From Seramator thermalis (GTDB lineage: Bacteria; Bacteroidota; Bacteroidia; Bacteroidales; Dysgonomonadaceae), in contig NZ_RXHS01000005.1 of assembly GCF_004138125.1 (NCBI RefSeq), positions 124,001 to 188,000 of the forward strand: a DNA stretch of 64,000 bases, read 5' to 3'. Of this stretch, positions 47,301-54,821 are shown piece by piece; within the stretch, counting starts at the first letter, position 1; the number at the start of each line of letters is the position of its first letter. Position numbers and translations under genes: made by a program. The notes under the pieces are model-generated. The model was not told the origin of the DNA, did not search any database, and saw only the letters and a program-made list of their open reading frames with translations.

Positions 47301-47494
47301 TATCTTCCATTTACATCCGTTACCGTGCCATTAGTAGTTCCAACTTCAATAACGTTTACCCCTATTAAAGTTTCGTTGTTTTCATCGGTAACCGTTCCAC
47401 TAATCTCAAAACTTTGAGAAAATACATACTCCGGGATAATTAGTGCTAATACCAAAAACCCCAATTTTGTTAATGCTTTTTTGATGTCTTTCAT
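44309..47494 (-). CDS. SusC-family TonB-dependent transporter, first xylan pair
   Basis: The 1061-residue protein opens the xylan operon. It has a signal peptide ending near YVFSQ, a carboxypeptidase-regulatory-like domain (ISGTVTDENNETLIGVNV), LEEVVVIGYGQMRRSDLTGSV, the plug motif LKDASATAIYGSRGSNGV and a beta-barrel ending in IGLNVSF. It lies 455 bp from the divergent hybrid sensor gene, which is the usual arrangement for HTCS-controlled loci. It imports xylan oligosaccharides through the outer membrane with SusD. Confidence 0.95.
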   Translation of the reverse strand: MKDIKKALTKLGFLVLALIIPEYVFSQSFEISGTVTDENNETLIGVNVIEVGTTNGTVTDVNGRYNLVVSPNSSITFSYIGFKTKTVKIGNQRVINVVMESDVLGLEEVVVIGYGQMRRSDLTGSVVSVGSEAIQQSISTSIDQVLQGRAAGVQVQQNSGIPGSSSTIRIRGVNSLNASNEPIYVVDGVIIEGGSSSASNVNTNPLATINPADILSVDILKDASATAIYGSRGSNGVILITTRKGQKGEATIGYNGYVGWQQIPTKIDVLNLQEYATHRNTLAELGLISYNNNYVRPDLLGKGTDWQEELFNTALMHNHNLYVSGGTEKNTYNLSGGFANQDGIAAGSGFERWNLTGTFDSQVKSYLKAGVTFAFSNTSQKLTVSDQSLVITALKTPPDVPVRNPDGSFAASNEQFMPTNPMAMAMLIDNNNKTYDLRSNTYLELTPIKNLTFRTEYSFNNNLFNTYRFQPTYYLSETQFRDDNEGTYSKQNNLFWSWRNILTYDAIFGLHKVNAMYGHEMQKSSWEYLNGSRTGFPTNGATDLTLGDATTAANNGYTGANALLSDFGRVFYSYADKYMLTSTLRYDRSSKFAPKHRDGWFPSAALAWRVTEEDFMKNATAIDNLKLRLGWGLVGNQNIPDNYAWLATYATSTTNWGSGLIAANTPNEDLTWESTSSSNIGVDLSLFKGRIEFIADAYYKKTNNLLLQASLPAYVGTSGQGSSSRPWVNLGSLENKGFEFTLNTVNIDRKQFQWRSNVVFTLNRNKVLSINTQTGEDVRSIEDSSWGATGYTIINRTVVGQPIGQFYGYQIIGRFEKATDFYYKDENGNVKPMPVMSGLTIDEQNGLWIGDYIYKDQNKDGIIDQKDRTFIGNPEPKFTYGIGNTFLIGNVDLTIFLTGVYGNDVVNYARRYMGNPRRNISNLFSYAVNYAKTDLIDPNGPNDYRNVKIVGGDRNMCRLPLSTATSDYDFAFSDRFIEDGSYLRIQNISLGYTFPRKLISSTGLSDLKVFANIQNAYTFTKYTGYDPEVGISYSGGNQLMGVDNGRYPSPRIYTIGLNVSF

Positions 47495-47560
47495 ACCAAA
47501 TATATATTAAAAAAAAGTTTTAGTATTTATTTTGATTATATGTAAATGAAAATTACCGAA

Positions 47561-47568
47561 CAAATTTA
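47561..47568 (-). promoter_or_regulatory. Putative -7 element for the xylan operon
   Basis: On the minus strand it reads TAAATTTG, an exact TAnnTTTG match. Transcription would begin near 47555, giving a leader of about 60 bases. No TTG -33 box is seen at 19-21 bp, which would fit a promoter that depends on an activator such as the divergent hybrid sensor. Confidence 0.5.
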
Positions 47569-47619
47569 AAGGAAGCAGAATAATGTCATTTGCTTAAATA
47601 TTTCATTTATTTTTCTGTA

Positions 47620-47647
47620 TGTTACATCAACTGAATATTTTGTTACA
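47620..47647. promoter_or_regulatory. Candidate hybrid-sensor operator: TGTTACA direct repeat, 21-bp period
   Basis: TGTTACA occurs at 47620-47626 and 47641-47647, exactly 21 bp apart, about two DNA turns. The repeat lies about 50-80 bp upstream of the TAAATTTG element. AraC-type DNA-binding domains, like the one ending the hybrid sensor, often bind direct repeats. A seven-base repeat can easily occur by chance in a gap this long, so this is a hypothesis. Confidence 0.35.
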
Positions 47648-47915
47648 AAATGTTGTATAATAGTTGCGGATTGAGGGTCAATTAGAAAGCACTATATTGT
47701 ATAATACATTCAATCGGTGAAATAGGTGTGATTTGTTGGCGTTTAGCATATCATCCGGCTTCGAAGATTCGATGCACCGATTTTTCTTTGTTATTCTTGT
47801 CAACAAGCTGAAAATTTGTTTTCTGTGTTCTGGTATTCTACGAATTGACATCGAGTAGCTACTAATATATCGGGATATGTATAAATAAGTTGTGTGTAAA
47901 TTGAAAATTATCATG

Positions 47916-47923
47916 TATTTTTG
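47916..47923 (+). promoter_or_regulatory. Putative -7 element for the hybrid sensor gene
   Basis: TATTTTTG matches TAnnTTTG and lies 26 bp before the ATG, so the leader would be only about 20 bases. A TTG at 47890-47892 is 23 bp upstream, slightly beyond the usual spacing. Support is modest. Confidence 0.4.
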
Positions 47924-47949
47924 TCAATATTTCTGTTGGTAAGGGTAAC

Positions 47950-50900
47950 ATGAAAAAACAATTTTTACTCGTTTATATTTTATTTGGATGTATTGTGTTT
48001 GAAGCATACAGCCAGATAGGAATCTTTTATTCCACCGATAAAGATCTATCCAACAGCTTGATCAATTATATTTATCAGGACAAACGAAATTATATATGGG
48101 TTGCGACAGAAGATGGATTGAATAAGTTCGACGGCATTAAATTTACGGTTTACAAAAATAACCTCAAAGACACAACATCGCTCAAAAGTAATTATGTAAG
48201 ATGCTTGTTTGAAGATTCAAAAGACCGTTTTTGGGTGGGTTGCATAAACGGGTTGCAGCAGTTCGACCGTAAAACCAACAAGTTTAAAGAAGTTAAATTA
48301 TTTTCATCCGACAAACGCATTTATACCCATATTACATCTATCACCGAAAGCAATGATGGCTCTATCTGGTTAAGTACATCGGGTGAGGGGGTTTTAAAAA
48401 TATCAAATGAGAATGGCAAAATTTTTAACACTGTTTCTGAAATAAATTCAAACTTACCTACCGCTCACCTGACTTTTATTTTTCAGGATAGTGACGGGAG
48501 ATATTGGATTGGTACCGAAAATTTCGGTCTCTATCTGTATGATGCTTCAACCGGACAAATGCATGCTTTTAACGTACGAAATCGGAAAATCGGAAATAAT
48601 GAAATATCCGCTATCACCGAAGACGACGACAAGAATATTTTTGTGGGCACACTTTCCGGAGGGCTCTACGTATTCGATCGACAGCACTTTTCTTTCGTTC
48701 CACTAAAAGATGCGGCAGGCAACACATCATTGCCGGTAAAAAGCTTATTTTTTGACCGTAAACAAAACATGCTGCTTGTCGGCACCGACGGGCAAGGTCT
48801 CAGAAAATTAAACGATAAAACACGGCAACTGGAAAATATAGAGATTAATTCCTCTCCCTTTGATTTCTCGAAAACAAAAGTTCATTCCATCTTACGGGAT
48901 AAGGCGGGGAATATGTGGTTCGGGCTTTTTCAAAAAGGGGTTTTCCTGGTAAGAAACAATCCCTATCAATTCAATTATATCGGGCATAAATCTTTCAGCC
49001 GGAACTTGATCGGTTCAAGCAGCATTGCATCCATATACACCGATCGACAAAACACCCTATGGGTTGGTACAGATAACGATGGCCTGTATCAGCTTGAAAA
49101 CAATACAAAAAAATCCATTCATCACGCATTTACCAATCTGTCCGGGTCTGTTCCCAATACCGTATCGGCCATTGTCGAAATGGATAAGGGCGAAATTTGG
49201 TTGGGATCTTTTTCCCAAGGATTGGCTTTTTTCGACAAAAATACGGGCAGCTGCACTTACTACAATGATATTCCTCCCAATATTCAGTCCAACAATTGGT
49301 CGATCAAAATCAACTTTCTTATCAAGGACGATCGCGGTAATTTGTGGATAGCAACTCACGGCGGAGGACTTTATGTGTTCGATACATACTCGCGAACCTA
49401 TATCAGGCATTACGGTATGAATGCGATTTCTAACGAATGGGTATCTTCGTTGTTTATGGACAAAGAGGGTAGAATTTGGGTTGGGACTTATAAAGGTTAC
49501 TCCGTCATTGACACGAAAAATTCAATCATTCAAAGCAATATCGCCTCCGAATTGTCAAACGCAGTTATCTATACCATAACACAGGACAAAAAAGGAAATA
49601 TCTGGATCGGTACTACCGAAGGACTTTATGTGTTGAATGGGAAGAATCAAACCCTGCTCAACAAATATACTCTCGAAGATGGATTGCCGAGCAATGTCAT
49701 CTGTGGCATCATCGAGGACGAACAAGATAACGTGTGGCTGAGTACTCATAACGGTCTCTCGAAATATAATGTTAAAGAAAACATCTTCATCAACTATTAC
49801 AATTCCGACGGCCTGCAGGGTAACGAATTTTCGAGAGGGGTTTTCCATAAAAGCCATAGCGGCGAAATTTATTTCGGGGGCATCAATGGCATTACGTTTT
49901 TCAATCCGTCGCAAATAAAAGAAAAACGGGAAGAACTTCAATTATACCTGATTGCATTAAATATCGGGGACAAAACAGTTTTTTGTAACAATAAAAGTGA
50001 AAAAGGCGAACCTTTATACTTTATATCCGACTTGGATACCCTTTATTTGGATTACAACGACAATATTTTCAATCTCGAATTTTCGACTTTCGATTATGGC
50101 ATTCCCGAACAAATTTCTTATCGATATCAATTGGAAGGATTCAACAACAATGAATGGATTCATACCGAACCGGGTGTCAATAAAATTCATTTCACCAATG
50201 TCAATTATGGCAAATATCGGCTGAAAATTATGGCTTCCGTTCACGATACATATTCGCCGATAAAAGAAATTATTCTTATCATATCTCCTCCGTGGTATCT
50301 TTCCCGGCAAGCCATCACGGCCTATATCCTGCTATTCTTGTTAATCATTGCTGGAGTCGTCAAATATATTTATGATCGTATCAAATATCGGCACGAGCTC
50401 GTTCGTCAACAGCATATCGAGGAAATTAACGAAGCCAAACTTCAATATTTTACCAACATTTCTCACGATATCAGGACCCCCATGAGCCTCATCATTAGTC
50501 CACTCGAAAAATTAATGACCTCGGAAACGGATGTACAAAAAAAATACATTTATCAGATTATGTACCGAAATGCTAATCGCATTCTTCGACTTATTAATCA
50601 GATGATGGACATACGCAAGATCGAGAAAGGACAAATGGTGATGAAGTTTCGCCAAACCGATATTGTGGGTTTTATCGAAGATTTGATGAAAACTTTCGAA
50701 TATACGGCTCAAAGACGCAACATCGAGTTCAAATTTCTTCATCAGGAGACGCAACTGAATGCATGGATCGATATCGATAATTTTGACAAGGTCATGATGA
50801 ATGTTTTGTCCAATGCGTTCAAGTTTACACCGGATAACGGAAGCGTCGTCGTTTCTCTGAAATCGGTTCATGACTCTAAAAAAGAAGAGTTTCATACCAA

Positions 50901-52050
50901 AGATTATCTCGAAATCACGATATCTGATTCGGGCGCCGGAATTGATGAAAATGATACGGAAAAAATTTTCGATCGCTTCTATCAAAGCGAAAACAATTAT
51001 ACCGGTAAAAATGCGGGAACCGGCATAGGGCTACACCTGTCGCGTTCGATAATGGGTCTGCTGCATGGTACAATCACTGCCCGAAACAAAAAAGACGATA
51101 AAGGTGCTGAAATTATTATTCGATTGCCTTTGGGTAATGAACATCTTTCCTCAAAGGAGATCGAGCCATCTAAAGTTTCAACTGAAGCCGCTAACGTGCA
51201 TAAATCGGGAGAGCAAGCCCTCTTGCTTTCAGACGAACCGACTTTACTTAATGGAAAAAAAATCAGGCCTAAAACAAAATATCGAGTTCTAATTGTGGAA
51301 GATGACGACGAAATTCGCAATTATCTGAAAAACGAATTGTCCGTCTATTTCAGAGTTGAAGAAAAAAATAATGGAAAAGAGGCTTGGAAGGTTATTCGGG
51401 ACAATCATCCCGATCTTGTCATCAGCGATATCATGATGCCTGAAATGGATGGCATTGCCTTGTGCAAAAAAATTAAATCGAATGCCGATGTCAACCACAT
51501 TCCGGTGATTCTGCTCACGGCTAAATCAACCGATTCCGATAAGGCTGAAGGCCTCGACGTGGGTGCTGATGCTTATATCGTAAAACCCTTTAACATTGAC
51601 CTGTTGATAAAACAAAGCCTGAATTTGATCGAAAACCGAAATCGCATAGAAATAAAACCTCTTGACGATAAGGTGATCAAAGATATGCTTTCGCCGGAAC
51701 CTTTACAATCGGCAGATCGGCAACTGTTAGAAAAAGTAGTGAAACTAATTAACGAAAACATTTCAAATCCCAATCTGAATGTCGAATTTCTGGCCGAAAA
51801 CATCGGGATAAGTCGCGTGCATTTATACCGTAAATTAAAAGAACTCACAAATCAATCTCCCAGCGATTTTATCAAAACCATTCGCATCAAACAGGCTGCC
51901 GAACTATTGGCCAATCAAAAAGTTCAAGTATCCGAAATTGCTTACGCCGTGGGATTTTCCAACTTATCTCATTTTTCGAATTCCTTTAAAGAGTTTTACG
52001 GAATTTCCCCTACCGAATATGCCGAAAAATATAAAAATAAATCCTCTTGA
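47950..52050 (+). CDS. Hybrid two-component system sensor/regulator (HTCS)
   Basis: The 1366-residue protein joins sensor and DNA-binding parts. A signal peptide (to about residue 22) is followed by fourteen beta-propeller repeats with W-[IV]-G-T cores, enough for two seven-bladed propellers. Then come a Y_Y_Y domain and one membrane segment (about 788-808). The histidine-kinase dimerisation domain has phospho-His839 (FTNISHDIRTPMS), followed by an ATPase domain (NVLSNAFKFTP, GTGIGLHLS). A receiver domain has phospho-Asp1160 (LVISDIMMPEMDG), and an AraC helix-turn-helix is at the C-terminus. Such proteins bind oligosaccharides in the periplasm and activate the adjacent polysaccharide locus. 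Divergence from the xylan SusC gene points to xylo-oligosaccharide as signal. Confidence 0.96.
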   Translation: MKKQFLLVYILFGCIVFEAYSQIGIFYSTDKDLSNSLINYIYQDKRNYIWVATEDGLNKFDGIKFTVYKNNLKDTTSLKSNYVRCLFEDSKDRFWVGCINGLQQFDRKTNKFKEVKLFSSDKRIYTHITSITESNDGSIWLSTSGEGVLKISNENGKIFNTVSEINSNLPTAHLTFIFQDSDGRYWIGTENFGLYLYDASTGQMHAFNVRNRKIGNNEISAITEDDDKNIFVGTLSGGLYVFDRQHFSFVPLKDAAGNTSLPVKSLFFDRKQNMLLVGTDGQGLRKLNDKTRQLENIEINSSPFDFSKTKVHSILRDKAGNMWFGLFQKGVFLVRNNPYQFNYIGHKSFSRNLIGSSSIASIYTDRQNTLWVGTDNDGLYQLENNTKKSIHHAFTNLSGSVPNTVSAIVEMDKGEIWLGSFSQGLAFFDKNTGSCTYYNDIPPNIQSNNWSIKINFLIKDDRGNLWIATHGGGLYVFDTYSRTYIRHYGMNAISNEWVSSLFMDKEGRIWVGTYKGYSVIDTKNSIIQSNIASELSNAVIYTITQDKKGNIWIGTTEGLYVLNGKNQTLLNKYTLEDGLPSNVICGIIEDEQDNVWLSTHNGLSKYNVKENIFINYYNSDGLQGNEFSRGVFHKSHSGEIYFGGINGITFFNPSQIKEKREELQLYLIALNIGDKTVFCNNKSEKGEPLYFISDLDTLYLDYNDNIFNLEFSTFDYGIPEQISYRYQLEGFNNNEWIHTEPGVNKIHFTNVNYGKYRLKIMASVHDTYSPIKEIILIISPPWYLSRQAITAYILLFLLIIAGVVKYIYDRIKYRHELVRQQHIEEINEAKLQYFTNISHDIRTPMSLIISPLEKLMTSETDVQKKYIYQIMYRNANRILRLINQMMDIRKIEKGQMVMKFRQTDIVGFIEDLMKTFEYTAQRRNIEFKFLHQETQLNAWIDIDNFDKVMMNVLSNAFKFTPDNGSVVVSLKSVHDSKKEEFHTKDYLEITISDSGAGIDENDTEKIFDRFYQSENNYTGKNAGTGIGLHLSRSIMGLLHGTITARNKKDDKGAEIIIRLPLGNEHLSSKEIEPSKVSTEAANVHKSGEQALLLSDEPTLLNGKKIRPKTKYRVLIVEDDDEIRNYLKNELSVYFRVEEKNNGKEAWKVIRDNHPDLVISDIMMPEMDGIALCKKIKSNADVNHIPVILLTAKSTDSDKAEGLDVGADAYIVKPFNIDLLIKQSLNLIENRNRIEIKPLDDKVIKDMLSPEPLQSADRQLLEKVVKLINENISNPNLNVEFLAENIGISRVHLYRKLKELTNQSPSDFIKTIRIKQAAELLANQKVQVSEIAYAVGFSNLSHFSNSFKEFYGISPTEYAEKYKNKSS

Positions 52051-52220
52051 TAAATCTTTTCGATGAAGCCTACGACAAATTATGTTTCCGTCGTATTTGC
52101 GCCGTATTTGGGTCGAATGAGATTTTGACTTTTTCTACACTTTTCAACTGCCCGTTTAACTCGTGTGCTGACGAAAATAAAAGGTATCTTTTGGTGATTA
52201 CACAAACCCGACACAATTGC

Positions 52221-52250
52221 TTGGAAATTTCGATTAAATAATTATTTTTG
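52221..52250 (+). promoter_or_regulatory. Promoter for the PPK2 gene
   Basis: TTG at 52221-52223 and TATTTTTG at 52243-52250 are separated by 19 bp, matching the Bacteroidetes two-box consensus. Transcription would start near 52257, about 33 bases before the ATG at 52290. The upstream in-frame ATG at 52248 lies inside the -7 box, so it cannot be the start from this promoter. Confidence 0.6.
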
Positions 52251-52289
52251 TTACTTCTAAAAAGTAAACTAAAACGAAAATCAAAATTC

Positions 52290-53162
52290 ATGAACATAGA
52301 TTACAACAAATTACGAGTCAATCCCGGAGCAAAAGTCGATCTGAAAGATTACTCCACAAGTGAGGATGGGGGTTACACCAAAAAGACGGCCAAAGAGGAG
52401 ATCAAAAGAAACATCAACGACCTGAACAAGTATCAGGAGATGTTTTATGCGGATAACAGTCATTCGATGCTCATCATTTTGCAAGCACCCGATGCTGCAG
52501 GCAAAGACGGCGTTATCCGACATGTGATGTCGGGCATCAATCCGCAAGGATGTCGCGTACACAGTTTTAAGACGCCATCGAAAAACGAATTGGAGCACGA
52601 TTACATGTGGCGGCACTATCTGGCTTTGCCCGAACGAGGCATGATCGAAATTTTTAATCGCTCGCATTACGAAAATGTGCTGGCCACTAAGGTCAATCCC
52701 GAATGGATTCTCAATGAACGCATTCCCGGCTTTGATTCTGTTGACAAAATAGATAAGGATTTCTGGGAAAGAAGATACAAATCGATTAACGCCATCGAAA
52801 AGCATTGGGTTGATAATGGAATGGTGATTGTCAAATTCTTTTTGCATCTGTCAAAGGACGAGCAGAAGCAGCGTTTTTTGGATCGACTGGACGACTCCGA
52901 CAAGAACTGGAAGTTTAGTTCTGCAGACTTGAAGGCGCGCGCTCAATGGAAAGAATATCGGCATGCTTACGAAGAGATGCTCGAAAATACGTCAACCGAT
53001 TATGCTCCGTGGTACGTGATTCCGGCCGACAAAAAGTTTTTTGCACGTGTTGCCGTAGGCGATATCATCATCGAAAACTTCAAACGACTGAACATGGGCT
53101 ATCCCCAACCCGAATCTCCTGAAATGCTGGCAAAAGCACGCGAAACGCTGATGAACGAATAA
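52290..53162 (+). CDS. PPK2-family polyphosphate:nucleotide phosphotransferase
   Basis: I chose the ATG at 52290 because the longer frame from 52248 starts within the promoter. The 290-residue cytoplasmic protein has the PPK2 Walker A-type motif (APDAAGKDGVI, about residue 65), the lid-associated segment with IFNRSHYENVL, and RWLDRL-like FLDRLDDSDKNWKFS, then the C-terminal YAPWYVIPADKKFFARV. PPK2 enzymes transfer phosphate between polyphosphate and nucleotides. The direction and nucleotide preference cannot be read from the sequence. It is a single-gene unit, convergent with the sigma-factor operon. Confidence 0.93.
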   Translation: MNIDYNKLRVNPGAKVDLKDYSTSEDGGYTKKTAKEEIKRNINDLNKYQEMFYADNSHSMLIILQAPDAAGKDGVIRHVMSGINPQGCRVHSFKTPSKNELEHDYMWRHYLALPERGMIEIFNRSHYENVLATKVNPEWILNERIPGFDSVDKIDKDFWERRYKSINAIEKHWVDNGMVIVKFFLHLSKDEQKQRFLDRLDDSDKNWKFSSADLKARAQWKEYRHAYEEMLENTSTDYAPWYVIPADKKFFARVAVGDIIIENFKRLNMGYPQPESPEMLAKARETLMNE

Positions 53163-53213
53163 AAAAACGCGTGGAATATGGGTGGGGAGTAGAAATTGTA
53201 GCGCTGTTGCAAC

Positions 53214-53600
53214 TTAATGAGCCGATGGGTGTGAACGATTGCGATAGCGTTCGTGGAGGAAAGCATCGAGGCCGGCAATGAGCCAAATCATGCTAAAGAT
53301 AAATGCCACGAGGAGGATTGTCCAGAAGAATTGAGGCGATTGAACGAGAGGGCTTCCTCCGGTCAGGTATGCTGCGCCGATTAAGAGTGCCAGCGCTGCG
53401 TACATGATGCCGAAAATGGTAACGAATTCGCGAACCACATTTCGTTGCGCTTTCGCCGGCAATGGCTTGCCGGATGTCATCGCTTTTTCGGTCTCGATCT
53501 GGTGCAGGATACGATATTTCAGATTATCGGGGGCCTGTTTCCGGTTGGTCTGAAGCAATGAGCGGATGAGTGCATCCTCTTTGTCGATATTTTTTTGCAT
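53214..53600 (-). CDS. Small two-helix membrane protein of the sigma operon, possible anti-sigma factor
   Basis: The 128-residue protein starts 4 bp after the sigma factor stop. An N-terminal soluble part (about 1-55; DNLKYRILHQIETEKA) precedes two hydrophobic segments (about 58-80 and 90-112) and a basic tail. It lacks the zinc-binding HxxxCxxC motif of ZAS anti-sigma factors. Its size, topology and position are those expected of a partner that holds or senses for the sigma factor, but I do not recognise a named family. The anti-sigma role is inferred. Confidence 0.75.
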   Translation of the reverse strand: MQKNIDKEDALIRSLLQTNRKQAPDNLKYRILHQIETEKAMTSGKPLPAKAQRNVVREFVTIFGIMYAALALLIGAAYLTGGSPLVQSPQFFWTILLVAFIFSMIWLIAGLDAFLHERYRNRSHPSAH

Positions 53601-53604
53601 AACG

Positions 53605-54177
53605 TTATTGTTGTAATTGAAGTTCCTTTTCGGTTTCGCCGTAGCAGGCTATGAATTTTTCTTTGAAAAGCTTTCGTGCACGGTGAAGTTTTACCTTCAC
53701 ATTCGGTTCGTTGAGGCCGATGATGTTGGCTATTTCTTTCACCGAATTGTCCTCCATGTAATAGAGCGTCAGGATGAGTGCATCGCTTTCGGGCATGAGG
53801 TCGAGAACGTGTGCCACTATTTCTCTTTGCTCGTCGATCGCTTCCGGCGACAGTTGCAAATCGGTTTGCGAAAAAAGCGAAGCATCATCGATTTCTTTTT
53901 CGTGCTCACTGAGCCGGAGGCGCGATTTTGCATGTGTCACGGCCACGTTATAAACAATGCGATACAGCCACGTGGAGAATTTGCCGTCGCCACGATAAGC
54001 ATGCAGATTGCGGTAAGCCTTTACAAAACTTTCCTGCACGACATCTTCCGCATCCTGCATGTTGTCGCATATCCGGTAGGCTATCGTGAAAGCCATGTCC
54101 TGATAGGTTTCGACAAAATAGCTGAATGCGGAAGTATTGCCGGAGAGCACTTGCTGTATCCGTTGTCTTTCGTCCAT
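53605..54177 (-). CDS. ECF RNA polymerase sigma factor (sigma-70 family)
   Basis: I chose the ATG at 54175-54177; a TTG two codons upstream is possible. The 190-residue protein has sigma region 2 (about 8-90, with MQDAEDVVQESFVKAYRNL and FSTWLYRIVYNVA) and region 4 (about 130-180, with EIANIIGLNEPNVKVKLHRARKLF). It lacks regions 1 and 3, as ECF factors do. It lies between a DUF6249-type membrane protein and a two-helix membrane protein, all with gaps of 10 bp or less. Membrane-linked stress control is likely; target genes are unknown. Confidence 0.95.
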   Translation of the reverse strand: MDERQRIQQVLSGNTSAFSYFVETYQDMAFTIAYRICDNMQDAEDVVQESFVKAYRNLHAYRGDGKFSTWLYRIVYNVAVTHAKSRLRLSEHEKEIDDASLFSQTDLQLSPEAIDEQREIVAHVLDLMPESDALILTLYYMEDNSVKEIANIIGLNEPNVKVKLHRARKLFKEKFIACYGETEKELQLQQ

Positions 54178-54186
54178 CGTCAAGGA

Positions 54187-54582
54187 TTAATCCTGTTGAT
54201 CCCCTTCTTGAATATCTCTCTTTTCGATTTTCTGCGAAAGGAAAAAGTATGCGAGATATCCAATACCCAAAAATACGAGGATGGCAGATGCCATCACGGA
54301 GGATTCACCTTTTTTGTCCAATACGAGATTTTCGATAATCAAAATGCCGGCAACGATCCCTATACCCAGTGAAACGAGCACGATACCATTCCGAAGAGAA
54401 ACCAATCGATCGGGGGCCGATTTCTTTTTCGATGTTTCGGGGGGAATGATTCCTTGATTTATCAATCCCATTCGTTCACGATGTCTTGATGTGATGAACT
54501 GATATCCAAGAATGAGGCCGGCCACGATGGGCAAGGTTACTGCTGATAAAATGGCTACCAGACCAATAAAATTATCATCCAT
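54187..54582 (-). CDS. DUF6249-like small membrane protein
   Basis: The 131-residue protein is the first gene of the sigma operon. It has an N-terminal hydrophobic segment (about 7-30), a basic loop (SRHRERMGLINQGIIPPE), and two further hydrophobic segments (about 65-85 and 95-115), then a charged tail. The RMGLINQGIIPPE pattern is common in Bacteroidetes proteins encoded beside ECF sigma factors. No function is established. It may take part in signal sensing for the sigma factor, which is inferred from position only. Confidence 0.78.
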   Translation of the reverse strand: MDDNFIGLVAILSAVTLPIVAGLILGYQFITSRHRERMGLINQGIIPPETSKKKSAPDRLVSLRNGIVLVSLGIGIVAGILIIENLVLDKKGESSVMASAILVFLGIGYLAYFFLSQKIEKRDIQEGDQQD

Positions 54583-54652
54583 GTTCTTAAAAATGTTTTA
54601 AAGTAAATAATCGAATTTCAGATATAGGACACCTCGTAGCCAAGTTTGGTTA

Positions 54653-54660
54653 CAAAAATA
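54653..54660 (-). promoter_or_regulatory. Possible -7 element for the sigma operon
   Basis: On the minus strand it reads TATTTTTG, a TAnnTTTG match about 70 bp before the first gene of the sigma operon. No TTG is found at the usual -33 spacing. The 197-bp divergent gap (54583-54779) shows no other clear signal on either strand. Confidence 0.35.
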
Positions 54661-54821
54661 AGTAGTTTTTTTTGATCATACTGTTTTTTATGCGAATCAA
54701 CAGATGAATATGCGTATTATCAAATATCTATTGTTTTTTAAGATTTTATTTTCGCAATATTCCATTTGATTTTGTTCCTTTGCATATCAACATTCCTGTC
54801 AGGTTATTCAATTTGCACACT

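Larger units (their letters stand above)
47495..47949. promoter_or_regulatory. Divergent regulatory region between xylan SusC and hybrid sensor
   Basis: This 455-bp A/T-rich gap has no gene. It holds a TAAATTTG -7-like element for the SusC side (47561-47568), a direct repeat of TGTTACA at 47620-47626 and 47641-47647, the near-palindrome ATTTTGTTACAAAAT at 47637-47651, and a TATTTTTG element for the sensor side (47916-47923). The stretch between about 47660 and 47900 shows nothing I can assign. Confidence 0.6.

Noticed and set aside
47497-47504. TATATTTG match on the minus strand next to the xylan SusC start
   Set aside because: It lies 2-3 bases before the ATG, so transcription would begin inside the gene. 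It is a chance match.
52047-52241. 64-codon frame directly after the hybrid sensor
   Set aside because: It lacks an ATG start, has no recognisable motif, and runs into the two-box promoter of the PPK2 gene.
53617-54372. 251-codon plus-strand frame opposite the ECF sigma operon
   Set aside because: It is antisense to the sigma factor and part of the DUF6249-like gene, with no signal or domain pattern.
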